64,000 bases of DNA. It comes from Niabella pedocola (GTDB lineage: Bacteria > Bacteroidota > Bacteroidia > Chitinophagales > Chitinophagaceae). The position numbers were made by a program, and so were the translations under genes. Below, one piece after another: positions 33,077 through 41,918 of this stretch; within the stretch, counting starts at the first letter, position 1, and every line of letters starts with the position of its first letter. The notes beneath the pieces were generated by a model. The model was not told the origin of the DNA. It made no database searches and saw nothing but the letters and a program-made list of their open reading frames with translations. The stretch lies in assembly GCF_021044425.1 (NCBI RefSeq), contig NZ_JAJNEC010000005.1, forward strand, positions 496,001 to 560,000, written 5' to 3'.

Positions 33077-34915
33077 CTATTGTTTTGCTGTTCTGAAATA
33101 CCCGATCCGGTAAACGGCCTTCTTATCTTTTTCTCCTGCCCCGGGCAGATCGTAATCCTGGTCCGTGGGTGTATCGGCATCAGGAAATCTTCGCACCGGT
33201 CCTGTTCTGAAGGTAACGTGATGGATTTTATGTACCGGCGCAAAGAAAATACCGTTCACCGGTTTACCTCCATTGACCGACACGGTATAAAATCGTTTTT
33301 CCGCATCCAGTTCAATCACAAAATCATAGGTCTTTCCGGCTTCATAACTTGCCAGCCCCCGGTCCCGGTAGCCCGCCTTTGTAATGATGGCTCCGGTCGA
33401 ATCAAAGGAGATCCGCACAGCGGCCGTATTTTTTGCATCCTGCAATTCAATATCCAGCCGGCCATTTGTAGTTTGCCCCGGCGTTACACTAAACTCCAGT
33501 TTCATTTTTGCAGCTTCCGGCACTACCCGTTCGGCTTTCGCCACATCAAACGGATCATAATCCATAAGCGCCAATACTTTTTTGCCATTCAGCATTTCGA
33601 TGGCAACCGGCGCCCATAGCGGGCTGTACACATTCCAGCGCTGCAATTCATCGCCCGGCTTCAATGCATCAAAATCGTCCGCCACATCAGCTGTCACTTC
33701 ACTTGTTACCGGAACCGGGATTTTTGCCACCCAGATATCTTCTTTATTCATGCTATAGCTCACCCATATACGATCTTCCGGGGCTTTGCCGTTTATTTCC
33801 TGTATGCCCCGTACATATTGCGGTCCATAGCTTTTATAGGCTCCGCCATACCGGAGCGATGTGATCTCGCCATTCACCAGCAGCAGGTTCTTATAATGCA
33901 GGCCATCATCACTCACCGATAACGCCAGGGGCCAGCGAAATTCCGAAGGATTGTATACCGTTATGTATTTACCATCGCCTGTTCTTTGTCCCCAGATCTT
34001 TGCATTGGCATTTACAAATCCGGGTGCGCGTGTAGGCATGTATTCCCAGGTCTTCCCTTCATTGCTGCTGATGCTGGTCAATGCATACTTCCAAAGCCCT
34101 ACCACGCGTCCGTCCTGCAGATGATAGTAGTTGAAGGCTTTATAATCTTTTTTCAACGGGATCAGCGGATCGTTACGGTCGGCTTCCTCCACCATCTGCT
34201 GCATCAGCAGCGGTGTAGCCAGGATCTCTTCACAAGCCGCGATCAATCCCTTATCCTTTGCCTTTTTATAAAACGGGAAATTGGTATTCTTTTCGCTGAA
34301 ACGGTGGTTGTATCGCAGAAAATAGATGGAACCAAAGCTGCCGTCTTTCTTTATTTCCCGGATCACCCTTCCTACGCCATTGCCGTCGTTGGGATCATCT
34401 TTTGGCCCCAGGGCGATCCCGTAAAAGCCGAGTGCAAACAACCGTTGTTCTTTGGAAACATAAAAGCCGATCCGCTGGTGCATTACGGCAAAACTGTTGT
34501 GTGCCACTTCGGTACGACCTTCCTTTACAAAGCCTTCGGGCAGCTTGTATTCCGGGAAAAGCGTTACCGGAGCCGACCACTGATAACCATCTTTTGAGGT
34601 AACCAGGAAGGTAGCTCCCGGAGCCACATGTTCCCCTACCGGATCGCTTAAAAAATGAAGATAGAAGGTGTTGTTCCAGCTCACCAGCATGGGCTGGTGA
34701 TTGTAGGTCCAGTTCATGCCGCCCGCCCATTCCGGGTGCTGCCGGTTGGCACGAAACACCTGTATATTGTGCACACCCACGGCCGGTGTCAACTGCCCGT
34801 GATGATAATCCACATTGGATAAGGTTTCGCCCGTATAACGGATCGTGTCCTGTTGTGCCTGCAGGAGGCATCCGGTTAATACGAAAAACGCTGTTATATA
34901 ATGTTTCAATTGCAT
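33077..34915 (-). CDS. Secreted beta-propeller protein with C-terminal LamG-like domain, function unknown
   Basis: 612 residues with signal peptide MQLKHYITAFFVLTGCLLQAQ. Residues about 25-410 read as a propeller of the sialidase/BNR superfamily (LVSWNNTFYLHFLSDPVGEH, VTSKDGYQWSAPV, SISSNEGKTWEYMPTR, LSVSDDGLHYKNLL). Residues about 430-610 look like a concanavalin-type sandwich (RWNVYSPLWAPVAIEM, YDFVIELDAEKRFYTVSVNGG). No clear GH family is recognised. It could be an exo-glycosidase or lyase acting on a decorated uronic acid or rhamnose, based on its fold and neighbours only. It is 44 bases downstream of the GH43 gene and 6 bases upstream of the next. Confidence 0.6.
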   Translation of the reverse strand: MQLKHYITAFFVLTGCLLQAQQDTIRYTGETLSNVDYHHGQLTPAVGVHNIQVFRANRQHPEWAGGMNWTYNHQPMLVSWNNTFYLHFLSDPVGEHVAPGATFLVTSKDGYQWSAPVTLFPEYKLPEGFVKEGRTEVAHNSFAVMHQRIGFYVSKEQRLFALGFYGIALGPKDDPNDGNGVGRVIREIKKDGSFGSIYFLRYNHRFSEKNTNFPFYKKAKDKGLIAACEEILATPLLMQQMVEEADRNDPLIPLKKDYKAFNYYHLQDGRVVGLWKYALTSISSNEGKTWEYMPTRAPGFVNANAKIWGQRTGDGKYITVYNPSEFRWPLALSVSDDGLHYKNLLLVNGEITSLRYGGAYKSYGPQYVRGIQEINGKAPEDRIWVSYSMNKEDIWVAKIPVPVTSEVTADVADDFDALKPGDELQRWNVYSPLWAPVAIEMLNGKKVLALMDYDPFDVAKAERVVPEAAKMKLEFSVTPGQTTNGRLDIELQDAKNTAAVRISFDSTGAIITKAGYRDRGLASYEAGKTYDFVIELDAEKRFYTVSVNGGKPVNGIFFAPVHKIHHVTFRTGPVRRFPDADTPTDQDYDLPGAGEKDKKAVYRIGYFRTAKQ

Positions 34916-34959
34916 GCTACTCTTTGTTCCGCAGGATTAAAATCCTGGGTTATATGTTT

Positions 34960-35874
34960 TCACTTTTTAAATTGTTTAACTAATTGCCGTACTATCTTTT
35001 TCTTTACCGGCACAATTGTGCCATGCTTATGCCCTTCCGGCACATGTACATGGGCGGTAACATCTTCAAAATAATGAAAATCCTTTGTTGCTTTTACCTC
35101 GTAGATCTTTTTACGATATGAATCATAATAGATGAGCCACCGGTCCTTTACTTTCACTACCGAAGGCCCCTCGGTAAAGTTGCCGGAGAACGGCTTGGAT
35201 ACATTTTGCCAGGGCCCTTCTGAAGTATTTGAAAAAGCTACCTTCAGGTTCCGTTCTGGCCTTGTATTGTCCTTTAACACCAGTACGTAATCCTTCTTCT
35301 GTTTTTTAACGATCACTGCATCGATCACGCTAAAACCTGGATCCAGGAACAGTTTTGAAGGCGTAAATGTTTTAAAGTCCTTTGTGGTGGTCATATACAT
35401 CCGGTGGTTATTACTATCCTCCTCTGCTCCCCGCTCAAAACGACCGGGAATGGTGCTGGCCCAGATGATTTTGTAATTTTTTGCGGCATCATCATAAAAC
35501 AATTCCGGTGCCCATACATTCACGGTTGTGGGTTCCTGTTCCATCACCGGAACGAATTGTTGCGGGCTCCAATGCACCAGGTCTTTGGAGGAAGCATATC
35601 CAAATCCTTTATCGCCCCTCCAACTGCTCGTCCAAACCAGGTGAAAGACGCCATCCGGTCCCTGCACCATTGAGGGGTCGCGCATTACTTTTTGCTGACC
35701 TATGACGGGCTTCAGAAAAACCGTATCAAAATCCATCCAGTGATAACCATCATAACTGTACAGCATCCGCAGACCGGCATCCGCAGGCTCATGAAAGGAC
35801 GTGAAGAGGTAGGCCCGGTTGGAGCAGGAGCCTAGCATAATGATTACAATAAGTATGAATAACGATCTTTTCAA
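34960..35874 (-). CDS. GH43-type arabinosidase/galactosidase-like lipoprotein, TTG start
   Basis: Five-bladed propeller glycosidase, 304 residues from a proposed TTG at 35874. This start gives a proper lipoprotein signal (KRSLFILIVIIMLGSC, lipid on Cys17), while ATG starts further upstream give a basic, repeat-derived extension. The GH43 catalytic trio is Asp66 (MRDPS), Asp185 (VIDAV) and Glu235 (FTEGPS). NVWAPELFYD near 119-128 supports the family. As a lipoprotein it is probably anchored at the outer membrane or periplasmic face. Substrates could be arabinan or galactan side chains. Upstream is a 750-bp gap occupied by a mobile-looking element, so how it is transcribed is unclear. Confidence 0.85.
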   Translation of the reverse strand: MKRSLFILIVIIMLGSCSNRAYLFTSFHEPADAGLRMLYSYDGYHWMDFDTVFLKPVIGQQKVMRDPSMVQGPDGVFHLVWTSSWRGDKGFGYASSKDLVHWSPQQFVPVMEQEPTTVNVWAPELFYDDAAKNYKIIWASTIPGRFERGAEEDSNNHRMYMTTTKDFKTFTPSKLFLDPGFSVIDAVIVKKQKKDYVLVLKDNTRPERNLKVAFSNTSEGPWQNVSKPFSGNFTEGPSVVKVKDRWLIYYDSYRKKIYEVKATKDFHYFEDVTAHVHVPEGHKHGTIVPVKKKIVRQLVKQFKK

Positions 35875-35931
35875 TTCTTTTATTTTGCCTCCCGCATTAA
35901 ATGCTTTTTTCTTTTTGATTCTTTTATTTTT

Positions 35932-36490
35932 TTTCTTTTCCACTTTTCCAGTCGATGAAAAGTGGAGCAAATCCCGATTTATCGGGATCGTCCGCCAGGA
36001 GGTGAATCCCGCCTGTTTATTCTTCGCCAGGGGGCAGGACCAGGTAAACCGGCACTTCAGGCATTGGCGACGGGCCACACACCTGCCTGGCTATCCGCCG
36101 CCGCCATTCCGTTTGATTTCCCTTTTCACTGCCCGGCGGACAACCTTCTAAGAAAGAACAGGCTCACCTTTTTGTTTCGTTTTCATCGGGTAGGCTTTTT
36201 CTATCATTACTCCGGAACGGAATAGCAGCAGCTGCTGCCATCAAAAAGTTTCGCAGCGCCTCTTTTTTACGTAATGGATCTTTTTTCAACGAGTAACCCT
36301 GCCCGTAAAAAAGCAGCGCAATAACGGCTGCACAACAATCAGGCATCAAGATCTTCAACCAACTCCTTCGGGGTAGAAGAGATGTTGCTTTTCGATTCGG
36401 GTCTGCTGTGCGTGGCCGGTCAAACGGCGGAGCATTCGTTTGACCTTGACTTTTGCTCCACTTTTTGTCCAAGAAAAAGTGGAAAAAGAA
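35932..36490. mobile_element. MITE-like element with 40-bp terminal inverted repeats
   Basis: Left end 35932-35971 and right end 36451-36490 are imperfect inverted copies (shared core TTTTCCACTTTT...AAAGTGGAGCAAA). Each end is itself a hairpin: CCACTTTT/AAAAGTGG at 35940-35965, and CCACTTTTT/AAAAAGTGG at 36458-36482. The interior contains a 102-codon minus-strand open frame (36164-36472) starting within the right repeat, with no signal or domain, plus a CCCGATTTATCGGG palindrome. There is no transposase. It separates GH140 from GH43. Confidence 0.55.
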
Positions 36491-36576
36491 AAAAAGAACT
36501 TGATCAATTACCCGTACTTCATATCATTTGTCATTGGCAACTTGCTTCAAGGTCAAATGATTGATAAAATATTAGA

Positions 36577-36595
36577 TGCTGAAATAAATTCAGCA
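36577..36595. repeat. Small hairpin repeat of the CTGAAA-TTCAG family
   Basis: TGCTGAA-ATAAA-TTCAGCA hairpin 30 bases from the GH140 stop. Relatives occur at 41769-41790, 41816-41836, 43826-43846 and 43866-43899. Confidence 0.6.
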
Positions 36596-36624
36596 CGACC
36601 TCGAAAATAGAATTCACTTCTATA

Positions 36625-38025
36625 CTACTCCTCCAATACCAGCACCCGGTCTGTACCTTCTGCATCTGTCTTTGCCCCGGGGGGGGCAAATGATACCACA
36701 CCGGCCGGCCGGCTTAACTTTACCGGCGCATATTCCCCGTTTGCCGGATAAAACCATTTTGCTTTTGCCGGTTTAAAACCCAGTTTTGAAAGATTTACCT
36801 TGAATGGTTTCCCGCTGTATGTGTATACCATCGCATACCCCTTTCCTTTTGTAGCCAGCAAACGATCATAACGCGGTCCCTTATTATCAACAAGAATTTC
36901 CTGTGCCGGAACACGACTATAATAATCATACGCCAATAGCAGCGCTTTGACAAACTGCATCTGTTCTGCGCCGGGGGCATGAACGGCTTGTGCCCAGTCT
37001 TGCGTTACCCCGTAGTTTGCTCCCTTAAATCCCTTTCTATTGAACTGCATCACGGCATTCTCACCATAAGTAAAGCCTGCTCCTCCAGCAAAAACGCTCC
37101 AGTAAGCATACCGACGCAAATCGGCTGCCTTCCATCGTGGTTGCAGACTGTCGTGCAATCCGTGCGGAATATTTTCATAAGAAGGTTCTCCATCCAGTGT
37201 GGGCTTTACCGGCTTCAGCCGATAATCTACATCAACGTATTTCCAGTTATCCTCTCCAAAATGATGCATCTCACTCACACTGGTATCCTGTGCATAGGTG
37301 CGGTGGCCGCTTTGAAACATATTAAAGTCGAGCCAGGCGGCCTGATGAAACCAATCCGACGAAGTATAGCGCCCACGGGGATGGAAGGTCATCAAATGGC
37401 CGGGATCCTGTTTTTTAATGGTTGATCCGATCGTATTCCAAACATCCAGGCCATCGGTACCTTTTATATCGCCCCCATTCAGCCAGATAATATTCGATTG
37501 GTGTTTATACCGCTCCGCCAGAAACCTTGCAAATACGGATGCCTGCGCAGCAGTAACCCGCCCCTCTTTTACATTGCTGCCCCAAACCGGCACCAGTGCC
37601 ATATAGAGTCCGCGCCTGGCTGCCTCACGGATCACAAAATCTACATGATCCCAAAAATCGTAGGCCGTAGCATCGGCTGGATCTGCACCCGGCGTTGTAA
37701 CGGGTTTGGATACATTCCCATCTTCAATGGCATCATCTCCATACACATTCCGGGCATTTTTTACATCATGCAACACCATTACCTGGATCACATTAAAACC
37801 TTGCTGCTTCCGTGCATCTAAATAAGCGATCGCCTCTTCACGGGTTAAGCGTACAAACAGTAACCATCCCGTATCACCTAACCAGAAGAAAGGCTTCCCG
37901 TCTGCGGTTTGAAAAAAACGGTGATTATCCGATAGCTTCAGCGGCGGCAACGCCTGTGCATATACACCAGTCGGAAAACCCCATCCAGTCAAAAGAAAAA
38001 CCAACATGTAAAATAATCTACTCAT
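36625..38025 (-). CDS. GH140 apiosidase-like enzyme (DUF4038)
   Basis: 466 residues from the ATG at 38025; an earlier in-frame ATG would precede the signal peptide. Signal peptide about 1-24 (GVYAQA). The DUF4038 TIM barrel is shown by HRFFQTADGKPFFWLGDTGW at 35-54, GFNVIQVMVLHD, and IIWLNGGDIKGT with Asp186. PTLDGEPSYEN carries Glu280; these two are the candidate acid/base and nucleophile by position in GH140. The C-terminal about 90 residues match the collagen-binding-like domain seen in the family (KAKWFYPANGEYAP). GH140 cleaves apiose-rhamnose linkages in RG-II side chains A and B, which is the strongest single clue to the substrate of this locus. Confidence 0.88.
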   Translation of the reverse strand: MSRLFYMLVFLLTGWGFPTGVYAQALPPLKLSDNHRFFQTADGKPFFWLGDTGWLLFVRLTREEAIAYLDARKQQGFNVIQVMVLHDVKNARNVYGDDAIEDGNVSKPVTTPGADPADATAYDFWDHVDFVIREAARRGLYMALVPVWGSNVKEGRVTAAQASVFARFLAERYKHQSNIIWLNGGDIKGTDGLDVWNTIGSTIKKQDPGHLMTFHPRGRYTSSDWFHQAAWLDFNMFQSGHRTYAQDTSVSEMHHFGEDNWKYVDVDYRLKPVKPTLDGEPSYENIPHGLHDSLQPRWKAADLRRYAYWSVFAGGAGFTYGENAVMQFNRKGFKGANYGVTQDWAQAVHAPGAEQMQFVKALLLAYDYYSRVPAQEILVDNKGPRYDRLLATKGKGYAMVYTYSGKPFKVNLSKLGFKPAKAKWFYPANGEYAPVKLSRPAGVVSFAPPGAKTDAEGTDRVLVLEE

Positions 38026-38584
38026 AACAACAAGGCATTCGATGATACCAGCTGTTAAACATTGCAATCAAAAAAGACAAACATTTATGGTGCTTAACAG
38101 CGACCTAATAAAGATAGACCGGATGACGGATAAAACCGGACGGCCGGTAAATATTTCCAGTAGTTTAGAAAGATATTCCATCCTGTAAGTATGCTATGTA
38201 ATAAAGCTGTTTGCTGCAACCACAGCGAGCATTGCGCAGCACTTGCCTGCTCTGGTTACTCTTATAGTATGAGCATGGGGGAAAGGGAGACTGGTGGAAC
38301 ATGCAGGTATCCCAATGGGCCGTGCCGATGGCACTCCTGGGCGCTGCAGGATGTTATAACTCCTCCGAATAAATTCCGGAATTGTAAGAATGCCCAGCCG
38401 ATGGCCTTTACCGAGTGCATTTCGCTAGCCTGGAAAAACTGAATGGTGTTTTTTGGTGGCGGGGATGACGCAAGTGACAGGTAAGCTTAAGGCAGCGCTC
38501 GTCCTGACATCTTGATAGTAAACCTCAATTGTTGATCAGCGCCAAAAAAAACAGCCAATTGAAGCAATAAGCGCTTTGTCCTGA
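38026..38584. other. 559-bp intergenic region upstream of GH140
   Basis: No gene is supported. It includes a CCGGACGGCCGG palindrome near 38139 and, just after the DUF6298 stop, a CAATTG...CCAATTG inverted pair with an A8 tract at 38547-38554 that would give a U tract on the minus strand, possibly a weak terminator. A 28-base segment (38364-38391) resembles 22201-22229. Confidence 0.45.
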
Positions 38585-41500
38585 TCACTTACTGATCCAA
38601 AGCAATGCGGCCCCTTCCGGAAGCTCAAACGATTGGACGGTTCCTGTTGCGGTGAAGGGTTCCGTTTTTATGACCTGCCCGGTCTTTGCGCTGAAATAAT
38701 GAAGTGTTACTTTTCCGATGATGCCCTTCAGATCCACCGGAACTTTATTACCCTGTGTTGCATAAACGATCATCCCCTTTGCGCTCTGCAATACAAACCC
38801 GTCCGAAGCAGTAGGATGCATTGCTGCCGCAGCCTTCAGTAATTCTCTATCAGCTGTAGCGGGCAGTAATGGCAATGAACCACCGGCCATAAACACGGCC
38901 CAGCCAAATTTATCGGCACCATCGGCAGAATACATGACCGCCTTGTCCGGATAGCTCAACCGGTATTCTTTTACCGCGCGGTACACCTGCTCAAAAGAGC
39001 TGGCCTTCGGTTTTAGTAAGCGCGCCCACTGACGCGGCGCCAGGTTTTTCCCGCCCTCCGGTGCATACACAGATCCGTCTGCCTGATAATGCCAGTATTT
39101 GATATCGATCACATTTATCGCCGATGCATATTTCGGATCCTTTAAAATGGCGTCCTGTACATCTTTTGTTACACTGAGGCCGATTTTATTTTGATACATT
39201 TTTTTGTCGGGCATTTCCTGAATACAATCCAGCCAGAATTTTACAAAATGCAAGGGTCCTGTAAACTCCTCCCCAATAAACTGGATCACATTGGCATTAT
39301 CTGCAAAGTTCCGGAAGCATTGCTGGATGTAGCGTTTGTGCAGCGCTCGTCTCTCCGGGTTCGACAGATCATAAAACTGTTCCGCATAAAAAATACGTTT
39401 GTCGCCCGCAAAGTTTACAGGTTCGTTGAAGCCCGTATTATTGATATTATTGGCTGTACGCCAGGGAAAATCGGCATAGTGGGCGCCCGCTTCAATAATA
39501 TTATGCTGAAAATAGTTCTGATGAATCAGCACCAATCCATTCAACCCCGCCAATGTTGCAAATTCACGCAACCGGCTCCAGTACCAGGAGTTGTATGCCG
39601 TAAGATCGTATTTACTTAAACCATCCCAGGCCGTATCAATGCCGCTCCGCGCAAAAGGCAGTTCATAAAACGGTGGCCATACTTCCCCATCCATTCTCCG
39701 GATCCGCTCGTGGTCGTCCCTGCGTCGCTCGTACCATAAACCATAATGCTGGTTCAAACCCACAATATTCCCGGCTTTCATCGAATCGACTACGGCTTCG
39801 AGATCATCGGTAAGCCCCGGCCCTACGCGTCCTGGTACAAAGCGGGTGATCGCCAGTTTTTTTGCCGCCTGCTCCAGGTCCTTACCTTCCACACCACCAT
39901 TCCACCAGGGTACTTCCTGTATCGCTCCTGTAAGTATGTTACCGGATATTCCCACCAGCCAGCCATTCTTCATCTGAACGGCAGGAGGAAAAACAGACCA
40001 GCCGCCTGTTGAAGCCTTGTTGATGATCTTTGCTCCTTTTGCATCCGCAACGATCGGATGGTGTTTTGAGGCAGCTCTGATCCAGTCGATCAGTTGCACC
40101 TTTGGCTGCGTGGCCTCTTTGGTGAGTGCCTGCGCTACATCAACCGAAGGACTGCTGGAGGCCTCTGTTCCGATTTCTAAAATAAACGATTGCTGCGGGC
40201 TGGGTTTGCCCAGACGTTCCTGCAATTGTGTATAATAAAAGCTTCTTGGTGTGAGATGGTTATTCGATTCGCCCCAGTAGCCATCGCCGGCAAACTGGCT
40301 CCAGGAGCCCAACGCCCAGTTTTGTGCTGTTGGCGGTTTGTAACAGTCGATGCGTGCTGCCGAGCAGTTCCATAACAAACTATTTGCTGTCGCCCATCCC
40401 GCACCCTGACCGTCCTGGCCACGGTTACCAAACCGGATCGCATTCCCGTCCACCGACACCACATCAAACAACACTCCGGAAGCCCATTTATCGATTGCAC
40501 CGGAGAAATTATATGGCCGTTCCGACATGCATTGCACAAACGCATTAGGGCCTGCTACGGTATGTCCTACTGAAAAATCATGATACCCATTGGCCGCATA
40601 ACAGCGCTGGAACAGGGTTTGCTGACCGCGTGTAAAAAATGTATACCGCCGTTGTCCGCCGATCTCCGAAACCGGTTCGGTTGAAATACAATCTTCCACG
40701 GTAATGCGTCGTGCCGACTCCAGCAGGTACACAGCAGAACCCGCAAAATGTGTAAAGGAAACCTGGCGGACCCAGGCATCTTCTACGTGCTCCATAGTAA
40801 TGGCCATCCAGCGATGGTCTTCATCCTTGGGTTTCTTTTTATTAAACGCAGAAACGAGAGACAGGTTCTCGATTCCAACATGGCTGATCCTTCCCGGCCA
40901 GGAGGCAACAGTTACTGTACCGGCTCCGTATTTTTTATCGAGGGAATTTGTCAATGGCACGTCCAGGGTGAGCGTATTTCTTTTAACGGCAGTAATCGTT
41001 CTTTCAAATACCAGGTCCGCGTCGCCGGGTTTCCACCCCAGGGCCGACAGGCCACCTCCAAAGCTACGCGTGCCCAGCGCATCGATCCATTCTGTGGTGG
41101 AAGGACGCCGGATCTCCACACGATTACCTGCTTTAAAACTATTTCCATCAGCAACCGTAAGTACCGTGGCATTTACCGGTACATAATCCTGGGTAACGGG
41201 TATTGTTGCCCCGGATATCTTATCATTCTTGCCCGCCACACGTATCAGCGCATCACGACTAAAGCCTGTTCCCAGCAAAACCGTTTCGCCGGCAGATCCT
41301 GTGCCACGCAGTATTATACCCGGTTGACGGATGACCAGCTGTCCGGCTACTTCATATGTTCCTTTTTGAAGTAATACGGTTCCCCGGAACCCATCTTTAT
41401 CCGGACGAAGCGTAGCTACATAATCAATGGCGGCCTGGATAAGCCCCGTGGCATCACCTGTTGCAACCGGAACCGTAGCCTTAACCGGAACCAGGGGAAT

Positions 41501-41689
41501 AGCTGCTTCTGATGCCTTGTAACCACAATACGAATAATCCGGGATACGATCTCCTGTTGTGGAATCTGCATTATAAATGAGTTGGCCTTTTTCTATGGAC
41601 ACCGGCAATACCGGTTTTGGCGGCTTCGGCTTCTGAGCGTTTGCTGCAACAAATACACAACTCAATAAAACAGATAAGCAAAATCTCAT
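38585..41689 (-). CDS. Large DUF6298-type protein: beta-helix plus second catalytic-like domain
   Basis: 1034 residues from the ATG at 41689, signal peptide MRFCLSVLLSCVFVAANAQ. Residues about 30-60 hold the characteristic GQLIYNADSTTGDRIPDYSYCGYK. Residues about 75-520 form a parallel beta-helix of pectate-lyase type (GTYEVAGQLVIRQPGIILRG, TVEDCISTEPV, TLFQRCYAANG). From about 600 a probable TIM-barrel-like part follows (FVPGRVGPGLTDDLEAVVDS, NIVGLNQHYGLWYERRRDDHERIRRMDG, VLIHQNYFQHNIIEAG, FIGEEFTGPLHFVKFW), and then a C-terminal beta-sandwich. The Glu pair in FIGEEFTG is a candidate active site. No biochemical function is assigned. It may combine lyase-like and hydrolase-like activities on pectin. 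Lies between PL1 and GH140. Confidence 0.75.
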   Translation of the reverse strand: MRFCLSVLLSCVFVAANAQKPKPPKPVLPVSIEKGQLIYNADSTTGDRIPDYSYCGYKASEAAIPLVPVKATVPVATGDATGLIQAAIDYVATLRPDKDGFRGTVLLQKGTYEVAGQLVIRQPGIILRGTGSAGETVLLGTGFSRDALIRVAGKNDKISGATIPVTQDYVPVNATVLTVADGNSFKAGNRVEIRRPSTTEWIDALGTRSFGGGLSALGWKPGDADLVFERTITAVKRNTLTLDVPLTNSLDKKYGAGTVTVASWPGRISHVGIENLSLVSAFNKKKPKDEDHRWMAITMEHVEDAWVRQVSFTHFAGSAVYLLESARRITVEDCISTEPVSEIGGQRRYTFFTRGQQTLFQRCYAANGYHDFSVGHTVAGPNAFVQCMSERPYNFSGAIDKWASGVLFDVVSVDGNAIRFGNRGQDGQGAGWATANSLLWNCSAARIDCYKPPTAQNWALGSWSQFAGDGYWGESNNHLTPRSFYYTQLQERLGKPSPQQSFILEIGTEASSSPSVDVAQALTKEATQPKVQLIDWIRAASKHHPIVADAKGAKIINKASTGGWSVFPPAVQMKNGWLVGISGNILTGAIQEVPWWNGGVEGKDLEQAAKKLAITRFVPGRVGPGLTDDLEAVVDSMKAGNIVGLNQHYGLWYERRRDDHERIRRMDGEVWPPFYELPFARSGIDTAWDGLSKYDLTAYNSWYWSRLREFATLAGLNGLVLIHQNYFQHNIIEAGAHYADFPWRTANNINNTGFNEPVNFAGDKRIFYAEQFYDLSNPERRALHKRYIQQCFRNFADNANVIQFIGEEFTGPLHFVKFWLDCIQEMPDKKMYQNKIGLSVTKDVQDAILKDPKYASAINVIDIKYWHYQADGSVYAPEGGKNLAPRQWARLLKPKASSFEQVYRAVKEYRLSYPDKAVMYSADGADKFGWAVFMAGGSLPLLPATADRELLKAAAAMHPTASDGFVLQSAKGMIVYATQGNKVPVDLKGIIGKVTLHYFSAKTGQVIKTEPFTATGTVQSFELPEGAALLWISK

Positions 41690-41747
41690 TTTTGTAAATT
41701 TATCGTCACTCCACAAAACTACTATATACAGAGAAGAATTGCAGAAC

Positions 41748-41865
41748 GTCTAAAAAGTCTCTTTTTTCATACTGAATTTATTTCAGCATCCAAAATAAAA
41801 CCAGGGTGCCAATAGATTCTGAAACAAGTTCAGAATGACAATACGTTATAAAAGGACTTTTTAGA
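41748..41865. repeat. Composite hairpin repeat (BIME-like), element B
   Basis: Outer inverted repeats GTCTAAAAAGTCT (41748-41760) and GACTTTTTAGA (41855-41865) enclose two hairpins: ACTGAA...TTCAG near 41770-41788 and ATTCTGAA-ACAAG-TTCAGAAT at 41816-41836. It lies between the PL1 stop and the DUF6298 start. Confidence 0.65.
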
Positions 41866-41918
41866 TCATCCCTATTTCAGGTACCCGATTACATCCATGA
41901 ATCCTATCCCCTATTTTT

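Larger units (their letters stand above)
35875..36624. other. Long gap between GH140 and GH43 genes
   Basis: 750 bp, mostly the MITE-like element. At the right there is a further hairpin, GCTGAA/TTCAGC (36577-36595), of the same small family found at 41.8 and 43.8 kb. No supported gene. Confidence 0.6.

Noticed and set aside
32693..33619. 308-codon plus-strand open frame antisense to the (alpha/alpha)6 glycosidase and propeller genes
   Set aside because: It lies fully opposite well-supported coding sequence, has no signal, domain or promoter, and has the Cys/Ile/His-rich composition of shadow frames.
36164..36472. 102-codon minus-strand frame in the MITE-like element
   Set aside because: Starts inside the terminal repeat, has no domain, and its sequence follows the repeat structure; treated as part of the element.
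38180..38460. Possible decayed gene upstream of GH140
   Set aside because: No frame longer than about 80 codons and no recognisable motif.
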